A stretch of 64,000 nt of DNA from Wolbachia endosymbiont (group B) of Hofmannophila pseudospretella (lineage in GTDB: Bacteria > Pseudomonadota > Alphaproteobacteria > Rickettsiales > Anaplasmataceae), in contig NZ_OZ034788.1 in NCBI RefSeq assembly GCF_964028515.1, forward strand, positions 1,364,001-1,428,000, given 5' to 3'. Under the pieces are notes generated by a model that had not been told where the DNA came from, did not search any database, and was given only the letters and a program-made list of their open reading frames with translations. This document shows positions 54,097-63,960 of the stretch, piece by piece. The stretch's first letter is position 1, and the number at the start of each line of letters is the position of its first letter. Made by a program: the position numbers and the translations under genes.

Positions 54097-54906
54097 ATGG
54101 AACAAAGCTTTTTCAATATCGGTCAAAAAATTCCCTTTTTCAGCGTAAAAGAGTATTTAAACGACAAAGCACCGATACCAGAAGATATAATCTCACCAAG
54201 GATTTTAACAAAAAGAGGTCTATTGGTACTAGGTGGCCCACCTAAAATTGGCAAAAGCGATTTTCTAATTTCATGGCTTGTCCACATGGCTGCTGGAGTT
54301 TCATTTTTGGGTATGACTCCAAGCAAACCTATGAAAATTTTCTATCTGCAAACTGAAATTGAATATGAATATATGAAAGAACGTTTGCAACAACTTCAAC
54401 TGGATAACGAACTTTTGAATATAGCTGCCAATAACTTAATCATTACACCAAGAGTACAATTATCTTTCAGCAGTGAAGAAATAGATGAAATTAAAAATGT
54501 TATTAAAGAGCGTTTTAAACCTGATATTATTGCAATCGATCCTCTTCGTAACATTTTTAACTCAAGTGAATATGGCAATGAAAACGACAATAGCGCTATG
54601 TTATTCTTCTTGCAAAAAACACTTGAAAGACTGAGAAATGTTATCAATCCAGATTCGGGTATAATACTCACTCACCATACAAAAAAACTATCCAAAAAAA
54701 TGTTAGAAGAAGATCCATTTCAAGGCCTAAGTGGTGCTGGATCTTTACGTGGATTTTATAGCACTGGCATGGTGATGTTTGCTCATGATGAGGAAAGCAC
54801 TGTCCGTCAAATAGTATTTGAGTTGCGAAATGGTGAACGTGTGGCAAGCAAGCTTGTCAATAAGATAAATGGTCGCTGGAAGGTTGTAGACCAATGGAGT
54901 AACTGA
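54097..54906 (+). CDS. RepA/AAA_25-like ATPase
   Basis: 269 residues with P-loop GGPPKIGKSDFLISWL at about 47 and Walker B DIIAIDPLRNIF near 146, then ILTHHTKK near 190, the layout of hexameric RepA/DnaB-type replicative ATPases. It is closely related to residues 160-400 of the protein at 55427-56620 (YLNDKxPxPxDIIxPRILT in both), so the two arose by duplication. Confidence 0.75.
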   Translation: MEQSFFNIGQKIPFFSVKEYLNDKAPIPEDIISPRILTKRGLLVLGGPPKIGKSDFLISWLVHMAAGVSFLGMTPSKPMKIFYLQTEIEYEYMKERLQQLQLDNELLNIAANNLIITPRVQLSFSSEEIDEIKNVIKERFKPDIIAIDPLRNIFNSSEYGNENDNSAMLFFLQKTLERLRNVINPDSGIILTHHTKKLSKKMLEEDPFQGLSGAGSLRGFYSTGMVMFAHDEESTVRQIVFELRNGERVASKLVNKINGRWKVVDQWSN

Positions 54907-54938
54907 TTCTTTTTTTCACTTAATTTGTAGGAGACAAT

Positions 54939-55430
54939 ATGTTATCAGATTTTTTAACTGATTTTAATACTGCAAAATTACAAAGTAATTTAATACCAAA
55001 AGGTACAATAGTTAAGGTAAAAATGGCAATTAAACCAGGAGGTTATGAAAATTGGTTCACTAAAAGCTATGCTACCGGCAGCATCTATTTAAACGCTGAA
55101 TTTACCGTCACTGAAGGTCAATATGCAAAACGTAAGATTTTTCAAGTAATTGGTATTAAAAGTGGCAAAGCAAGAGTTGAAGGAGAAGATACTTGGGGAG
55201 AATCTGGTCGTTCCATGCTTAGAAGTATTTTGGAGTCAGCACGAAATATTCATGCACATGACACTTCAGAGAAAGCAGTTATTGCTAGAAAAATCAACTC
55301 TATAGCTGATTTTAACGGGTTAGAGTTTACTGCAAAAGTTGGTATTGAAGCTGATCGGTATGGAGAAAAGAACAAGATTGCTACGGTTATTACTCCAGAA
55401 CAATCTGAAGTTGATTGGTTGCCATTTTGA
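54939..55430 (+). CDS. DUF669-like single-strand DNA-binding protein
   Basis: 163 residues: MLSDFLTDFNTAKLQSNLIP, KVKMAIKPGGYENWF, an OB-fold-like beta pattern, and ending QSEVDWLPF. DUF669 proteins in phages act as SSBs next to Sak4-type recombinases. A GGAGA ribosome-binding site precedes ATG. The stop overlaps the likely TTG start of the next gene by 4 bases (TTGA). Confidence 0.7.
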   Translation: MLSDFLTDFNTAKLQSNLIPKGTIVKVKMAIKPGGYENWFTKSYATGSIYLNAEFTVTEGQYAKRKIFQVIGIKSGKARVEGEDTWGESGRSMLRSILESARNIHAHDTSEKAVIARKINSIADFNGLEFTAKVGIEADRYGEKNKIATVITPEQSEVDWLPF

Positions 55431-56620
55431 AGTACGACGAAGAGAAGCTCTGGATTGCTGTAATTGAGAGAGCTATCAAAGATGCAGCAGGAAAAAATCT
55501 AGAGCTAAAGAAAGAAGCAATTAAATGGTTTGATTCAGAGTCTTTTGAAACTGTTTGTGAGCTAGCTAATCTCAGCTCTAAACGTATGAAAAGTATGTAT
55601 GGGGGTTTTATGCAGAGAAAGGAAATAAAAGGATTATTGATTGATAATATTAAGGAGTGTGTACCTTACCTAATTCCAAACGGTAATTTTTATCGAGAGA
55701 GGACTTATGTTGGCAACTGTGACGGGGATACGATTACAGTTAAAATAGTGGGTAAAAAAGCTGGGAATTGGCGTAATTTTACCAAAGGGACTAGTGGTGA
55801 CATTATTGATCTTTGGACTTTAGTTAAAGGTGATATAAATTCCGCTAAGAAGTGGTTAAATACTAAAGAAAACACAACAGAACATAAAGTTACATCGTTT
55901 TCAGCAAGGCATTACTTAAATGATAAATCACCAATGCCAAAAGATATAATAGGTCCAAGAATTTTAACTCCAGGCGGTCTTTTGGTGATAGGTGGAACTC
56001 CAAAAATAGGAAAAAGTAATTTTCTTCTTTCTTTATTAGCACATATGGCATCAGGAGTGCCGTTTCTCAACATGAAGCCTCCAAGACCATTAAAAATATT
56101 TTATCTGCAAAACGAGATGGAATATGGTGATATGAAAGAACGCTTACTTCAGCTTAAAATTGATCAAAATCTTTGGAAAGAAAATTTATTTATTACCAAT
56201 AAAATGCCATTAACTTTAAATTCTGAAGAGGTAAGAGCAATAATAACAGAGAAACTTGATGCAAAAACGGTAGATCTTATTGTTATTGATTCTTTTCTCG
56301 ATTATAGGGAGATAATCTCTTTTGTAAGAAGTGACATGGAGAAATTACGTTCAATAACTAATCCTATGGCCGGGATAGTGCTCACACATTGTACCAAAAA
56401 AGTGTCTTCGACTGTATTGGAGAAAAATCCATTTCAAGCTTTAAGCGGCTCAAACATTTTGAGAAGTGTTTATACATCTGGCATCGTTATATTTAAACCA
56501 AACGAACGTACAAATACTCTGAAAGTGGTGTATGAACTTAGAAATAGCAAGCCTATGACAAAATACATTCGCAAAGTTAATGGATGTTGGAAGACTTCTA
56601 AAGTTATAGCTACCGCTTAG
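55427..56620 (+). CDS. chimeric primase-like / AAA_25 ATPase
   Basis: About 397 residues from TTG 55427 (frame open to TTG 55415). The N-terminal third has a primase-associated segment (AGNWRNFTKGTSGDIIDLW) also present in the next gene (AGLWHDFATGEGGDIIDLW). The C-terminal part is a RepA-type ATPase like that at 54097, with P-loop GGTPKIGKSNFLLSLL and Walker B DLIVIDSFLDY. It thus combines the front of one neighbour with the back of the other. No TOPRIM block is seen between them, so it may be an accessory helicase. Confidence 0.7.
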   Translation: MKYDEEKLWIAVIERAIKDAAGKNLELKKEAIKWFDSESFETVCELANLSSKRMKSMYGGFMQRKEIKGLLIDNIKECVPYLIPNGNFYRERTYVGNCDGDTITVKIVGKKAGNWRNFTKGTSGDIIDLWTLVKGDINSAKKWLNTKENTTEHKVTSFSARHYLNDKSPMPKDIIGPRILTPGGLLVIGGTPKIGKSNFLLSLLAHMASGVPFLNMKPPRPLKIFYLQNEMEYGDMKERLLQLKIDQNLWKENLFITNKMPLTLNSEEVRAIITEKLDAKTVDLIVIDSFLDYREIISFVRSDMEKLRSITNPMAGIVLTHCTKKVSSTVLEKNPFQALSGSNILRSVYTSGIVIFKPNERTNTLKVVYELRNSKPMTKYIRKVNGCWKTSKVIATA

Positions 56621-56651
56621 TTTTAAATTGAAAATATATTCAGAGGATTTT

Positions 56652-58778
56652 ATGGATATCTATTGCAATTTTAATACTGCAGCTTCACGAAAAAATGCAT
56701 CGTTAATAGAAAAAGAACAGCTTAAAGCTCAGCTTCTGTTAAATATCAGATCATGCCTTTCTTATCTATTGCCAAGAGGGATTTTTCGTGGTGATAAGTT
56801 TTATGTAGGCAATGTACAAGGTGATAAAGGAAAGAGTCTAGTAGTAGAATTAAGTGGCAGTGAAGCTGGCCTATGGCATGATTTTGCAACAGGAGAAGGT
56901 GGTGACATTATCGACCTTTGGGCGGGAGTAAATAGAAAAAGTACAAGAATAGAGTTTCCTGAAGTAATGGCTTCTATAGCTGAGTGGCTTGGTCATTTCA
57001 AGAATTCAAGTAGTCCAACTGCATATTGGGATTATTACGATGAAAACGGCCAAGCTATTGTTAGAGTCTATCGTTATGATGATAATAATGGAAAGCGATA
57101 TCTTCCTTTTGATATTAAAAAATCTGACTTTGGTGCACCGAAGATAAGGCCACTCTATAATATTTCAGGTATCTTAAAGTCCGATAAAGTTATTCTGGTT
57201 GAAGGAGAAAAATGTGCAGAAGCGCTGATAGAGAAAGGAATAACTGCAACAACAGCAATGTCAGGAGCAAATGCACCTATTGAGAAGACAGATTGGACTC
57301 CACTTAAAGGTAAACATGTTATTATTTGGCCAGATAATGATGAACCAGGCAAACGATATGCTGAAAATGCTGCAAAAAAGCTGTTAGATCTTGGAGTTGC
57401 ATCACTTGCTGTGCTTGAAATTCCTCAAGATAAGCCTGAGAAATGGGATGCCGCTGATTGTGTAAAGGAGGGTATAAGCATTGAAGAATTTTTAGCTTCA
57501 ACTCCTTTACTTACTATTGATACCCCATCTACTGACATTCCAAATACTTCAAATATGAAAAGTTTAGAAAGATCTACAAAACAGCCGCTTAACATTTTAG
57601 ACTGGAGTGTGAGTCGTTATTTAGGTTCAGTACCAATACAAAGGTTTCTTGTTGAAGGTTTATTTCCTTTAGGTGTTACCTCAATAGTAGCTGCTATGGG
57701 AGATACAGGTAAAGGTATGCTACTCCTTGACTTGGCACTTAAGGTTGCAAGTGATGCAGATCAGATATGTGGTTTTGGTTCCCTTGTTACAGAGCATGGA
57801 TCAGTGGTGATTTTTTCAGCAGAAGATGATGCAGGTGAGATACACCGTCGTCTTGATCGTCTTGATCCTGGTAGCAAGAGAGCAGAATATCAAAATCGAT
57901 TATTTATTATACCTATTCCAAATACGGGAGAGCCCTTTTCTATAGTGAAAAGCAACATGCGTGGTAAATGTCCTGAAACTTCAGATAAATTTGAAGACAT
58001 CTGTAGACAATTAGATAAAGTAAAAGATCTAAAACTAATAGTATTTGATCCACTAGTATCATTTGTCCATGCTAATATAAACTCAGATCCAGAAATGGGA
58101 TATTACGCAATGGGGTTACTTGCAAACTTAGCAAATGAAACAGGAGCAGCTGTAATTGTAGCACATCATATGAGAAAACCCAAGTGCAGTGAACCGATTA
58201 CGACTGTGGAACAGGCAAGAGATGCGATAAGAGGTACAACTGCACTTGTTGATGGTGTGAGGTGTTCTTTTGCATTATGGCCTGCTTCAAAAGAGCATCA
58301 GAATACTGTGTTTAATACATTAAAGGTTAGTAAAGTTAATAATGCAGTATACCAAGGAGCTATAGTTAAGTCTAATGGTGCAACAGATAGGAATATAAGA
58401 ACTTACTTACGTTCCTCAACTGGCTTGCTTGAGGATATATCTGAGGAATTTAAGCTTGGAAAATTATCTGATGAATACTTAAAAAAGATACTGATGCAAG
58501 CTATTGCAGTGTCAGCAGAAGAAGGTCATCCGTTTACTCATACAGGTGGACCAGGAGTGTTTCAACAACGGCATAGATTACCAGCTGCATTTCATAGTGT
58601 TAGTAGGCATAGACTTGAACGTTTAGCACAGGAACTATTAAACGAAAGAAAAATAGTAAAAGGTATGGCTACAAACTCAAAAGAGGATAAATGGCTTGAT
58701 ATCAAAACTGGTTCTTTTGCCAGAGGAGAAGGTAAGTTTAAGCTAGGTGCAGGAAGGTTTGAAATAGGTAACTTCTAA
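56652..58778 (+). CDS. phage primase-helicase (TOPRIM + RepA-like ATPase)
   Basis: About 708 residues from ATG 56652, chosen because AGAGGA lies just before it; the frame opens at TTG 56628. Domains: an N-terminal segment (LSGSEAGLWHDFATGEGG, then DIIDLWAG); TOPRIM with VILVEGEKCAEAL near 185 and IIWPDNDEPGKRYA near 225; a linker; an AAA/RepA ATPase with P-loop AAMGDTGKGMLLLDLALKVA near 355 and Walker B LIVFDPLVSF near 470; IVAHHMRK near 510; then a helical C-terminus. It would prime and unwind DNA for phage replication. Last gene of the module. Confidence 0.8.
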   Translation: MDIYCNFNTAASRKNASLIEKEQLKAQLLLNIRSCLSYLLPRGIFRGDKFYVGNVQGDKGKSLVVELSGSEAGLWHDFATGEGGDIIDLWAGVNRKSTRIEFPEVMASIAEWLGHFKNSSSPTAYWDYYDENGQAIVRVYRYDDNNGKRYLPFDIKKSDFGAPKIRPLYNISGILKSDKVILVEGEKCAEALIEKGITATTAMSGANAPIEKTDWTPLKGKHVIIWPDNDEPGKRYAENAAKKLLDLGVASLAVLEIPQDKPEKWDAADCVKEGISIEEFLASTPLLTIDTPSTDIPNTSNMKSLERSTKQPLNILDWSVSRYLGSVPIQRFLVEGLFPLGVTSIVAAMGDTGKGMLLLDLALKVASDADQICGFGSLVTEHGSVVIFSAEDDAGEIHRRLDRLDPGSKRAEYQNRLFIIPIPNTGEPFSIVKSNMRGKCPETSDKFEDICRQLDKVKDLKLIVFDPLVSFVHANINSDPEMGYYAMGLLANLANETGAAVIVAHHMRKPKCSEPITTVEQARDAIRGTTALVDGVRCSFALWPASKEHQNTVFNTLKVSKVNNAVYQGAIVKSNGATDRNIRTYLRSSTGLLEDISEEFKLGKLSDEYLKKILMQAIAVSAEEGHPFTHTGGPGVFQQRHRLPAAFHSVSRHRLERLAQELLNERKIVKGMATNSKEDKWLDIKTGSFARGEGKFKLGAGRFEIGNF

Positions 58779-60161
58779 AAAATACTTAAAGCTCACTTAT
58801 GAAAGTTTTGTGGGTTCATTTTGTCTCTCTGAAAGTAAGGTTTTAAGAACAAAAAATGAATTCCACACGACCAAATTTCCATGATTTCCGGAAAATTTAT
58901 CAAGATTTGGAAATTAGAGTATATTCACACTTAAACCATTGAAATTCGTTGATTTTTAGCCATCTAATATAAGAAATATTACGTTTCCATTTCCAAAAAA
59001 TTTAGCTAATTTGGTAATACTCAAACCCGCTACATTGGCTGATTTCCACTTTCCGAGAATCTTATATATTATATATATATAAATAATAATAAATGATATA
59101 ATAATAAACTAATATAAAATACAATAACTATAGTAATGGTTCATAGTAACTTTTGAGCAAAAAGAAAGAAGTTTGGAAAAGTAGTCACTAATAGAAATAC
59201 AACACAGAGACAAAAATACGAAAAACCTACTATTGCATTTTGAACAACTTGAAAAAAAAGATGAAGGACCTAAAAGTGAAAGACAAAACAATTTATAATA
59301 GCGTTTTAAAAAGACTCTATGACCCAAGGGTACAATTATACCACCAAGACCTAAGTTACTCATGTAGGGTAGCTTAAAACTCGATTACGAGGCACTTCTA
59401 AATTATTTTTTACCCCAAACTTTTATTTACTACAAGAAACCCTAAAACTAGTCTATCATGTTTTTTTGTTGGTTGCAAAGAAAATTTTTCAAACTTAAAG
59501 AACAAATGGTTAGTAGACTTTTTGAAACGTTATTTTTGCAACAGCCAACTTATGTCACTTCTATCATAGAGAGGGTAACAAAATACTCCTACCTTTTAAA
59601 ACGCTTTAGGAGGTCCTTACAACACTATTTGTAATTTAGATATAAAAGTTCGTCTTTTTTTAATTAACGCGTGTAGCTCCCCTAAAAACTCGAATAAAAG
59701 GCATCTTTAGTAACCCAACTATTGCAAAATAAACTTACTAGTAGGTTTAACACATTTTTTACACTTTGCAAAGAAAATTCTTCAAAAAAGATTGAACGAC
59801 TTGTGGTGAGTATAAGGGTTTAATGGAGACTATATGAGAATACAACAACTTTTATTGCAAACCTCTGAGCAATTGATTGCAAAACTCTCAGTAATGAAAT
59901 CAGCAAATTGTAGATGAAGCTAAAGGAAAAAAGTTACTGCCATAGAAGAAGAAACAGAAGCTACAGAACTCTTAACCCGCTTAATAGTTCAAAATGGAGA
60001 CAAAGATCTAAATTTATTTATTTACGTCTCCAATTTTATCGCGTATAATGAAGACAAAGATTCATGTTTTCACTATTTATTGGCAGATAGGGCTTTCTAA
60101 AGGGTGGGTCACCCCCCTTGAAATTAAAATAAAAGCAAGATGTCAAACATAGATAGCTCAA
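58779..60161. other. 1.38-kb gene-free AT-rich stretch
   Basis: No convincing ORF on either strand. The sequence shows scattered short similarities to itself, e.g. TTGCAAAGAAAATT near 59475 and 59763, and repeated TTGCAAA blocks up to 59890, which could be decayed repeats. No tRNA, attachment site or hairpin was identified. Confidence 0.5.
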
Positions 60162-61181
60162 CTACAAGCTGGTTTTTGTTGTAGTTATTTTCTCACTTTC
60201 TTTACTTGCTTTAATTAATTCATCAAAGTCAGATTCATGTAATTTATCTTGTATAACTCTATACTTTTCGTATTCTCCTTCAGCTAGAGCTTTTGCAACT
60301 TCAGCACTAACTTTACCAGCATCTTTAAGCACTTCATAATCATTGAACAATAGAAATGCATCCAACTTTTCAACCCAATTCTGCATTTTCATTAGCCGAT
60401 GCTTTCTTGCTTGAAGTTCCGCATAATCTAGATACATCGAAACAATATGATTTAGTTCACTCAACTCTTTTTCAGTCAAATAGTTTTTTGCAGTACTCAC
60501 ATCACTCTTATGAATTTTGTTGCCAGAACCATCTTTCCATGTAGTTAGCCCCATATGTGGCTTTTCGTGATCAACTCGAGAACATATCAACTCTGCTGCA
60601 GTTAAACCATAAATTGCCCAATATAATTTATTTTGTACTTTTGCGTAAAATTGTCTTGTTATATCCGAATGTGGATCATAATCTGCAGAGCATTCAGCAT
60701 AAATATCTGTAATCTTCTGGTAAAATCTACGTTCGGATGCTCGTATTTCCCTGATTTTTTCAAGTAATTCATTGAAGTAATCTTTGCCAAACTTTGGGCC
60801 GTTTTTTAGCCGTTCACTATTCAATGCAAATCCTTTGATGATAAAATCCCTCAAAACTTTTGTAGCCCATACTCTGAAAGATGTAGCCTTTTTAGAATTA
60901 ACTCGATAACCAACAGCTATGATTGTATCTACATTATAAAATTGCGTCGGGTAATTTTTACCATCTGCAGCAGTTACCTCAAAAGTGGAAACAACTTCTT
61001 TTTCTTGTAATTCACCAGATTCAAATATGTTCTTTATATGCTTACTAATAGCCGGCAGTTGCACATCAAATAATTCAGCCATCCTTTTTTGCGTAAGCCA
61101 AAGATTTTCATCTCTGCATAAAACTTCAATTTCTATATTTCCACCTGGGGTAGTATAAAATACAATCTTATTCTCATCCAT
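60162..61181 (-). CDS. RhuM-family protein
   Basis: 339 residues. The N-terminal domain is the RhuM signature: IVFYTTPGGNIEIEVLCRDE, LWLTQKRMAELFDVQLPAIS (winged-helix-like), FYNVDTIIAVGYRVNSKKAT and FRVWATKVLRDFIIKGFALN. The C-terminal part is helical and ends in a Lys/Thr tail. RhuM proteins are found in pathogenicity islands and mobile elements; their biochemical role is not settled. Flanked on both sides by gene-free DNA. AGGAGATAGATA precedes the ATG. Confidence 0.9.
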   Translation of the reverse strand: MDENKIVFYTTPGGNIEIEVLCRDENLWLTQKRMAELFDVQLPAISKHIKNIFESGELQEKEVVSTFEVTAADGKNYPTQFYNVDTIIAVGYRVNSKKATSFRVWATKVLRDFIIKGFALNSERLKNGPKFGKDYFNELLEKIREIRASERRFYQKITDIYAECSADYDPHSDITRQFYAKVQNKLYWAIYGLTAAELICSRVDHEKPHMGLTTWKDGSGNKIHKSDVSTAKNYLTEKELSELNHIVSMYLDYAELQARKHRLMKMQNWVEKLDAFLLFNDYEVLKDAGKVSAEVAKALAEGEYEKYRVIQDKLHESDFDELIKASKESEKITTTKTSL

Positions 61182-61750
61182 TATCTATCTCCTATAACTT
61201 ACAAACAAACCATTAATGAAGTTTAAGGAATTTAACCAATTAATTGTCTTTACTGCAACCAAATTCTTTAAAACGTCTTTAGAGAGCTATTATAACTTAT
61301 TAATGAGCTAGATAGAGGGGGATATATGTTTTATCAAAAATCCATTTGAACTCTTCTCAGCTCCAGTAAACAGTTATTTCCAAAATGGAAACAACTCAAA
61401 TAGTAAGATGTCTAGGAGTTCCGTTTAGCGGATTCTTAAAGCTCTTTAATTTCTGAGCTACATTCAAATTATTTTAACTTTTTTTCAGAAAATCCCGGAA
61501 AAAGTAGCAAGAAATCCGGTATATATATTATAGAAGGGCATTGAGTGTAGATGTGCTTCAAACACAAAAGTCGGCAAACGAACAGAGTAGAAAAGATTGA
61601 AGAAAGCAAAAGAAACGAGATAGGTTTTTGGTGAGTTGCGTAATTGAGAATTTATATTTTCAAATTTCTTTAAATAAGACAAAAACTGTATTTTAAAGCT
61701 AGATGTGACTTTAGGGTAAAATATACTACTTTTACTTCTCGTCAACACAG
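61182..61750. other. 569-bp intergenic region
   Basis: Between RhuM and the broken hypothetical locus. AT-rich, with no supported ORF, RNA or repeat. Confidence 0.4.
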
Positions 61751-62182
61751 TTAACGAACTACCACAGTAAAAGGGTTAATACGGTAACCATAATCTCTAC
61801 GCGATGATCCAGGCCAACCAACTGTTTGAATCACATCATTACGTTCGATGTTTAGTCCTAATTTTTTAGCTAAGGTGGTTTTTATTGTTCTTTGGATTGT
61901 GTTTAGTGGTTTTCTGATGTGATGTTCTGGATCTGCTTCTGGATCAAGATTTAGGCGCTTTTCTATTTCAGTTATGCGAAGCAACATGTGTTTTTCAGGA
62001 GGTAATTCTTTTTTACAATCATTCAAAAATTGTTCAAATAATACGCGCAAAACTTTCATACATGCTACAGCTTTCTTATTTAGAATCTCTATATTGTTTA
62101 CGTAAAGTGAGCCCTCTATCAATTGCAACTTTAGTAATTCCTTCTCTTTAGGAGGTTCAATTAGATTAAGTGCAGTATGTAA
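61751..62182 (-). pseudogene. C-terminal fragment of a hypothetical protein, cut by IS630 copy 3
   Basis: About 143 native residues: HTALNLIEPPKEKELLKLQL at the start, a helical middle (ILNKKAVACMKVLRVLFEQF), LNLDPEADPEHHIRKPLN, then VIQTVGWPGSSRRDYGYRIN at the end. The last part resembles a winged-helix or DNA-binding C-terminal domain (GLNIERNDVIQTV), but no family is named. The apparent TTG start at 62188 lies in the IS. The likely N-terminal part is at 63960-63283; the frames do not join after exact excision, so another change is present. Confidence 0.55.
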
Positions 62183-62194
62183 TACCAAAATCCA

Positions 62195-62608
62195 TTACTG
62201 ACCGAACAAATAAGAAACATTACAAACTCGTTTAATAGTAGTACTGGAAATATTGACAATAAAATTACACAAAACATCTTCAAGTAAACCTATGGTATCG
62301 TAGATACTATTGCGTAAAGTATTGTATTTGATATATTGCCACAACCTTTCAACAGGATTCAGTTCCGGTGAATAAGGAGGCAAGTATATGATGGTAATGT
62401 TTTCCTGAATTTTCAAACTTTTTGATCTATGCCAACTTGCACAATCCATTACAAGAAAGGCTTCTTTCGTGCCTAAATCTTTCGACATCTGCTCCAGAAA
62501 TATATTCATACAATCAGTGTTTACATATGGAGCAAGTAGGCTAATTTTCTTACCACTTCTTGGATTTACCGCACTGTAGATATAGAAATTTTGTCTACCA
62601 ATTTTCAT
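62195..62608 (-). CDS. IS630 transposase, catalytic frame (orfB), copy 3
   Basis: Identical to the other two orfB copies: VMDCASWH and NPVERLW of the DDE core, with the first Asp encoded upstream in the same open frame. Confidence 0.85.
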   Translation of the reverse strand: MKIGRQNFYIYSAVNPRSGKKISLLAPYVNTDCMNIFLEQMSKDLGTKEAFLVMDCASWHRSKSLKIQENITIIYLPPYSPELNPVERLWQYIKYNTLRNSIYDTIGLLEDVLCNFIVNISSTTIKRVCNVSYLFGQ

Positions 62609-62681
62609 TTTAACCTGTGTTCTGACCCCTTTTTTAAACCATCCGTGTCCGATTTTTGAATGAGTTCCAAATCGTGATTCA

Positions 62682-63200
62682 TCAAAAAAATACCTCCTTT
62701 TCAGGGTGGGAATTGACTATTTTATTGAAGTATTTTTTAAACTCTTCTTGCTTGTTTTTATCTTGTTTATGGTGAATTGGCCTCGGTGTTATGTAAGAAA
62801 ACTTCATCCTTTGTATCTCACGGTGCACTGTTGATTTGCTAATGTTTAGGCCAAATTCCTCTGAGATTTTTATTTGCACTTCCTTAATAGTAATATTTGG
62901 ATTTCTTTCTACCCATATTTCAATTTGCTCACGTTGATTTTTGTTTAATTTGCTTTTTCTTCGCCGCTGAGACGGGGAAAATAATCTTTCTACTCTACCA
63001 AATTTTAGATGCTTTATCCATTCAGTCAAAGCAGTCCTTGAAATTTTACATATTCTTGCCACAGCGCTTATACTACTTTCTTTTCCTGCTATCACCGCTT
63101 GTAACTTTTTTGAAACATATGCGTTATTTCTGACCTTTTTTAACATTTCTTTCGCCAAATTTACAACTTTTTCGTCTAATAGTTTTGACCTTAATGCCAT
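62682..63200 (-). CDS. IS630 transposase, N-terminal frame (orfA), copy 3
   Basis: Identical 172-residue HTH half, ending after the seven-T run; expected to be fused to orfB by a -1 frameshift. Confidence 0.85.
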   Translation of the reverse strand: MALRSKLLDEKVVNLAKEMLKKVRNNAYVSKKLQAVIAGKESSISAVARICKISRTALTEWIKHLKFGRVERLFSPSQRRRKSKLNKNQREQIEIWVERNPNITIKEVQIKISEEFGLNISKSTVHREIQRMKFSYITPRPIHHKQDKNKQEEFKKYFNKIVNSHPEKEVFF

Positions 63201-63219
63201 TTATACCTCTCTATTTTAT

Positions 63220-63960
63220 CTACTTTAGTATCACTTCTTTCCCATTATTGTCTATCTGTTCTTTATATAGTGGGAATTGGTATAAGATTTGCATTGAAGT
63301 ATTTGGTATGAACTCTAGTACTCCTCTTTGTGCTGCTTCTTGGAATACTTCAATTAAAGTCTTATGCTGAAAGAAAAGGTCAACCATTTTTACTGTGGGC
63401 AAATCAAGAGGTATGTTTGATGGATTTTTTCTTAGTATTATTAATACAGTTGGATTAGCTTTAAGCTTATCTATCGTTAAGAATGTTGGATTGGTGCAAA
63501 AATCAAGTATGATTAAACTTACAATCTTACCTTGTCCACCAACATGATAAACTCCACTTTCCACTTTTTGCCACATAAAATTTGTATCACTTAGCTGACC
63601 TTCAAACCAATTCATAAATTTCTCTGGGTTTAAATATGCAGATAAGCGGTGAAATCTTTGCTTCTTGTAGGTATTAGGTAAAATATCACGGTTACAATTT
63701 TCACAAATTATATTATCGCATGCTTCGTTAAAGTCCTCATCAATGAAAATCTCATTGTTACAGTATGGATCAACTATATTTGGCCAATCTAATTTATCTT
63801 GTCTACGAGAGCAGATAATGTAAGACCTCTCTTGCATCTTAATTAATTCAAGATCTGACAAATACCTTGCTGCTTTGATGTAATTTTGATTTGGATTAAC
63901 CCAAGAGCTGCCAGAATTAAGAAGATCAGAGATTTGCTCTTGGCAAGATTGTAAGACCAT
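63220..63960 (-). CDS. hypothetical Cys-containing protein, C-terminus replaced by IS630
   Basis: 246 residues as read, native to about residue 226 (SMQIL); the last 20 are IS-encoded and identical to the last 20 of the giant protein at 13573. It begins MVLQSCQEQISDLLNSGSSW with a winged-helix-like start (KAARYLSDLELIKMQERSYI). A four-cysteine cluster follows (DPYCNNE ... CDNIICENCNRDI), possibly a zinc site. Next is a hydrophobic strand pattern (GKIVSLIILDFC; KANPTVLIILRKN). No family recognised. With the fragment at 61751-62182 it probably formed a protein of about 370 residues. Confidence 0.6.
   Translation of the reverse strand: MVLQSCQEQISDLLNSGSSWVNPNQNYIKAARYLSDLELIKMQERSYIICSRRQDKLDWPNIVDPYCNNEIFIDEDFNEACDNIICENCNRDILPNTYKKQRFHRLSAYLNPEKFMNWFEGQLSDTNFMWQKVESGVYHVGGQGKIVSLIILDFCTNPTFLTIDKLKANPTVLIILRKNPSNIPLDLPTVKMVDLFFQHKTLIEVFQEAAQRGVLEFIPNTSMQILYQFPLYKEQIDNNGKEVILK

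Larger units (their letters stand above)
62185..63280 (-). mobile_element. IS630-family insertion sequence, copy 3
   Basis: 1096 bp with flanking TA at 62183-62184 and 63281-63282. Same ends and transposase as copies 1 and 2, in the orientation of copy 1. Splits a hypothetical locus. Confidence 0.9.

Noticed and set aside
59109..59363. 84-codon minus-strand ORF in the gene-free stretch
   Set aside because: Composition is Ser/Cys/Phe-rich as expected from random AT-rich DNA, with no ribosome-binding site.
61485..61748. 87-codon minus-strand ORF between RhuM and the IS630-split locus
   Set aside because: Low-complexity Phe/Ser-rich translation with no start signal or relation to neighbours.
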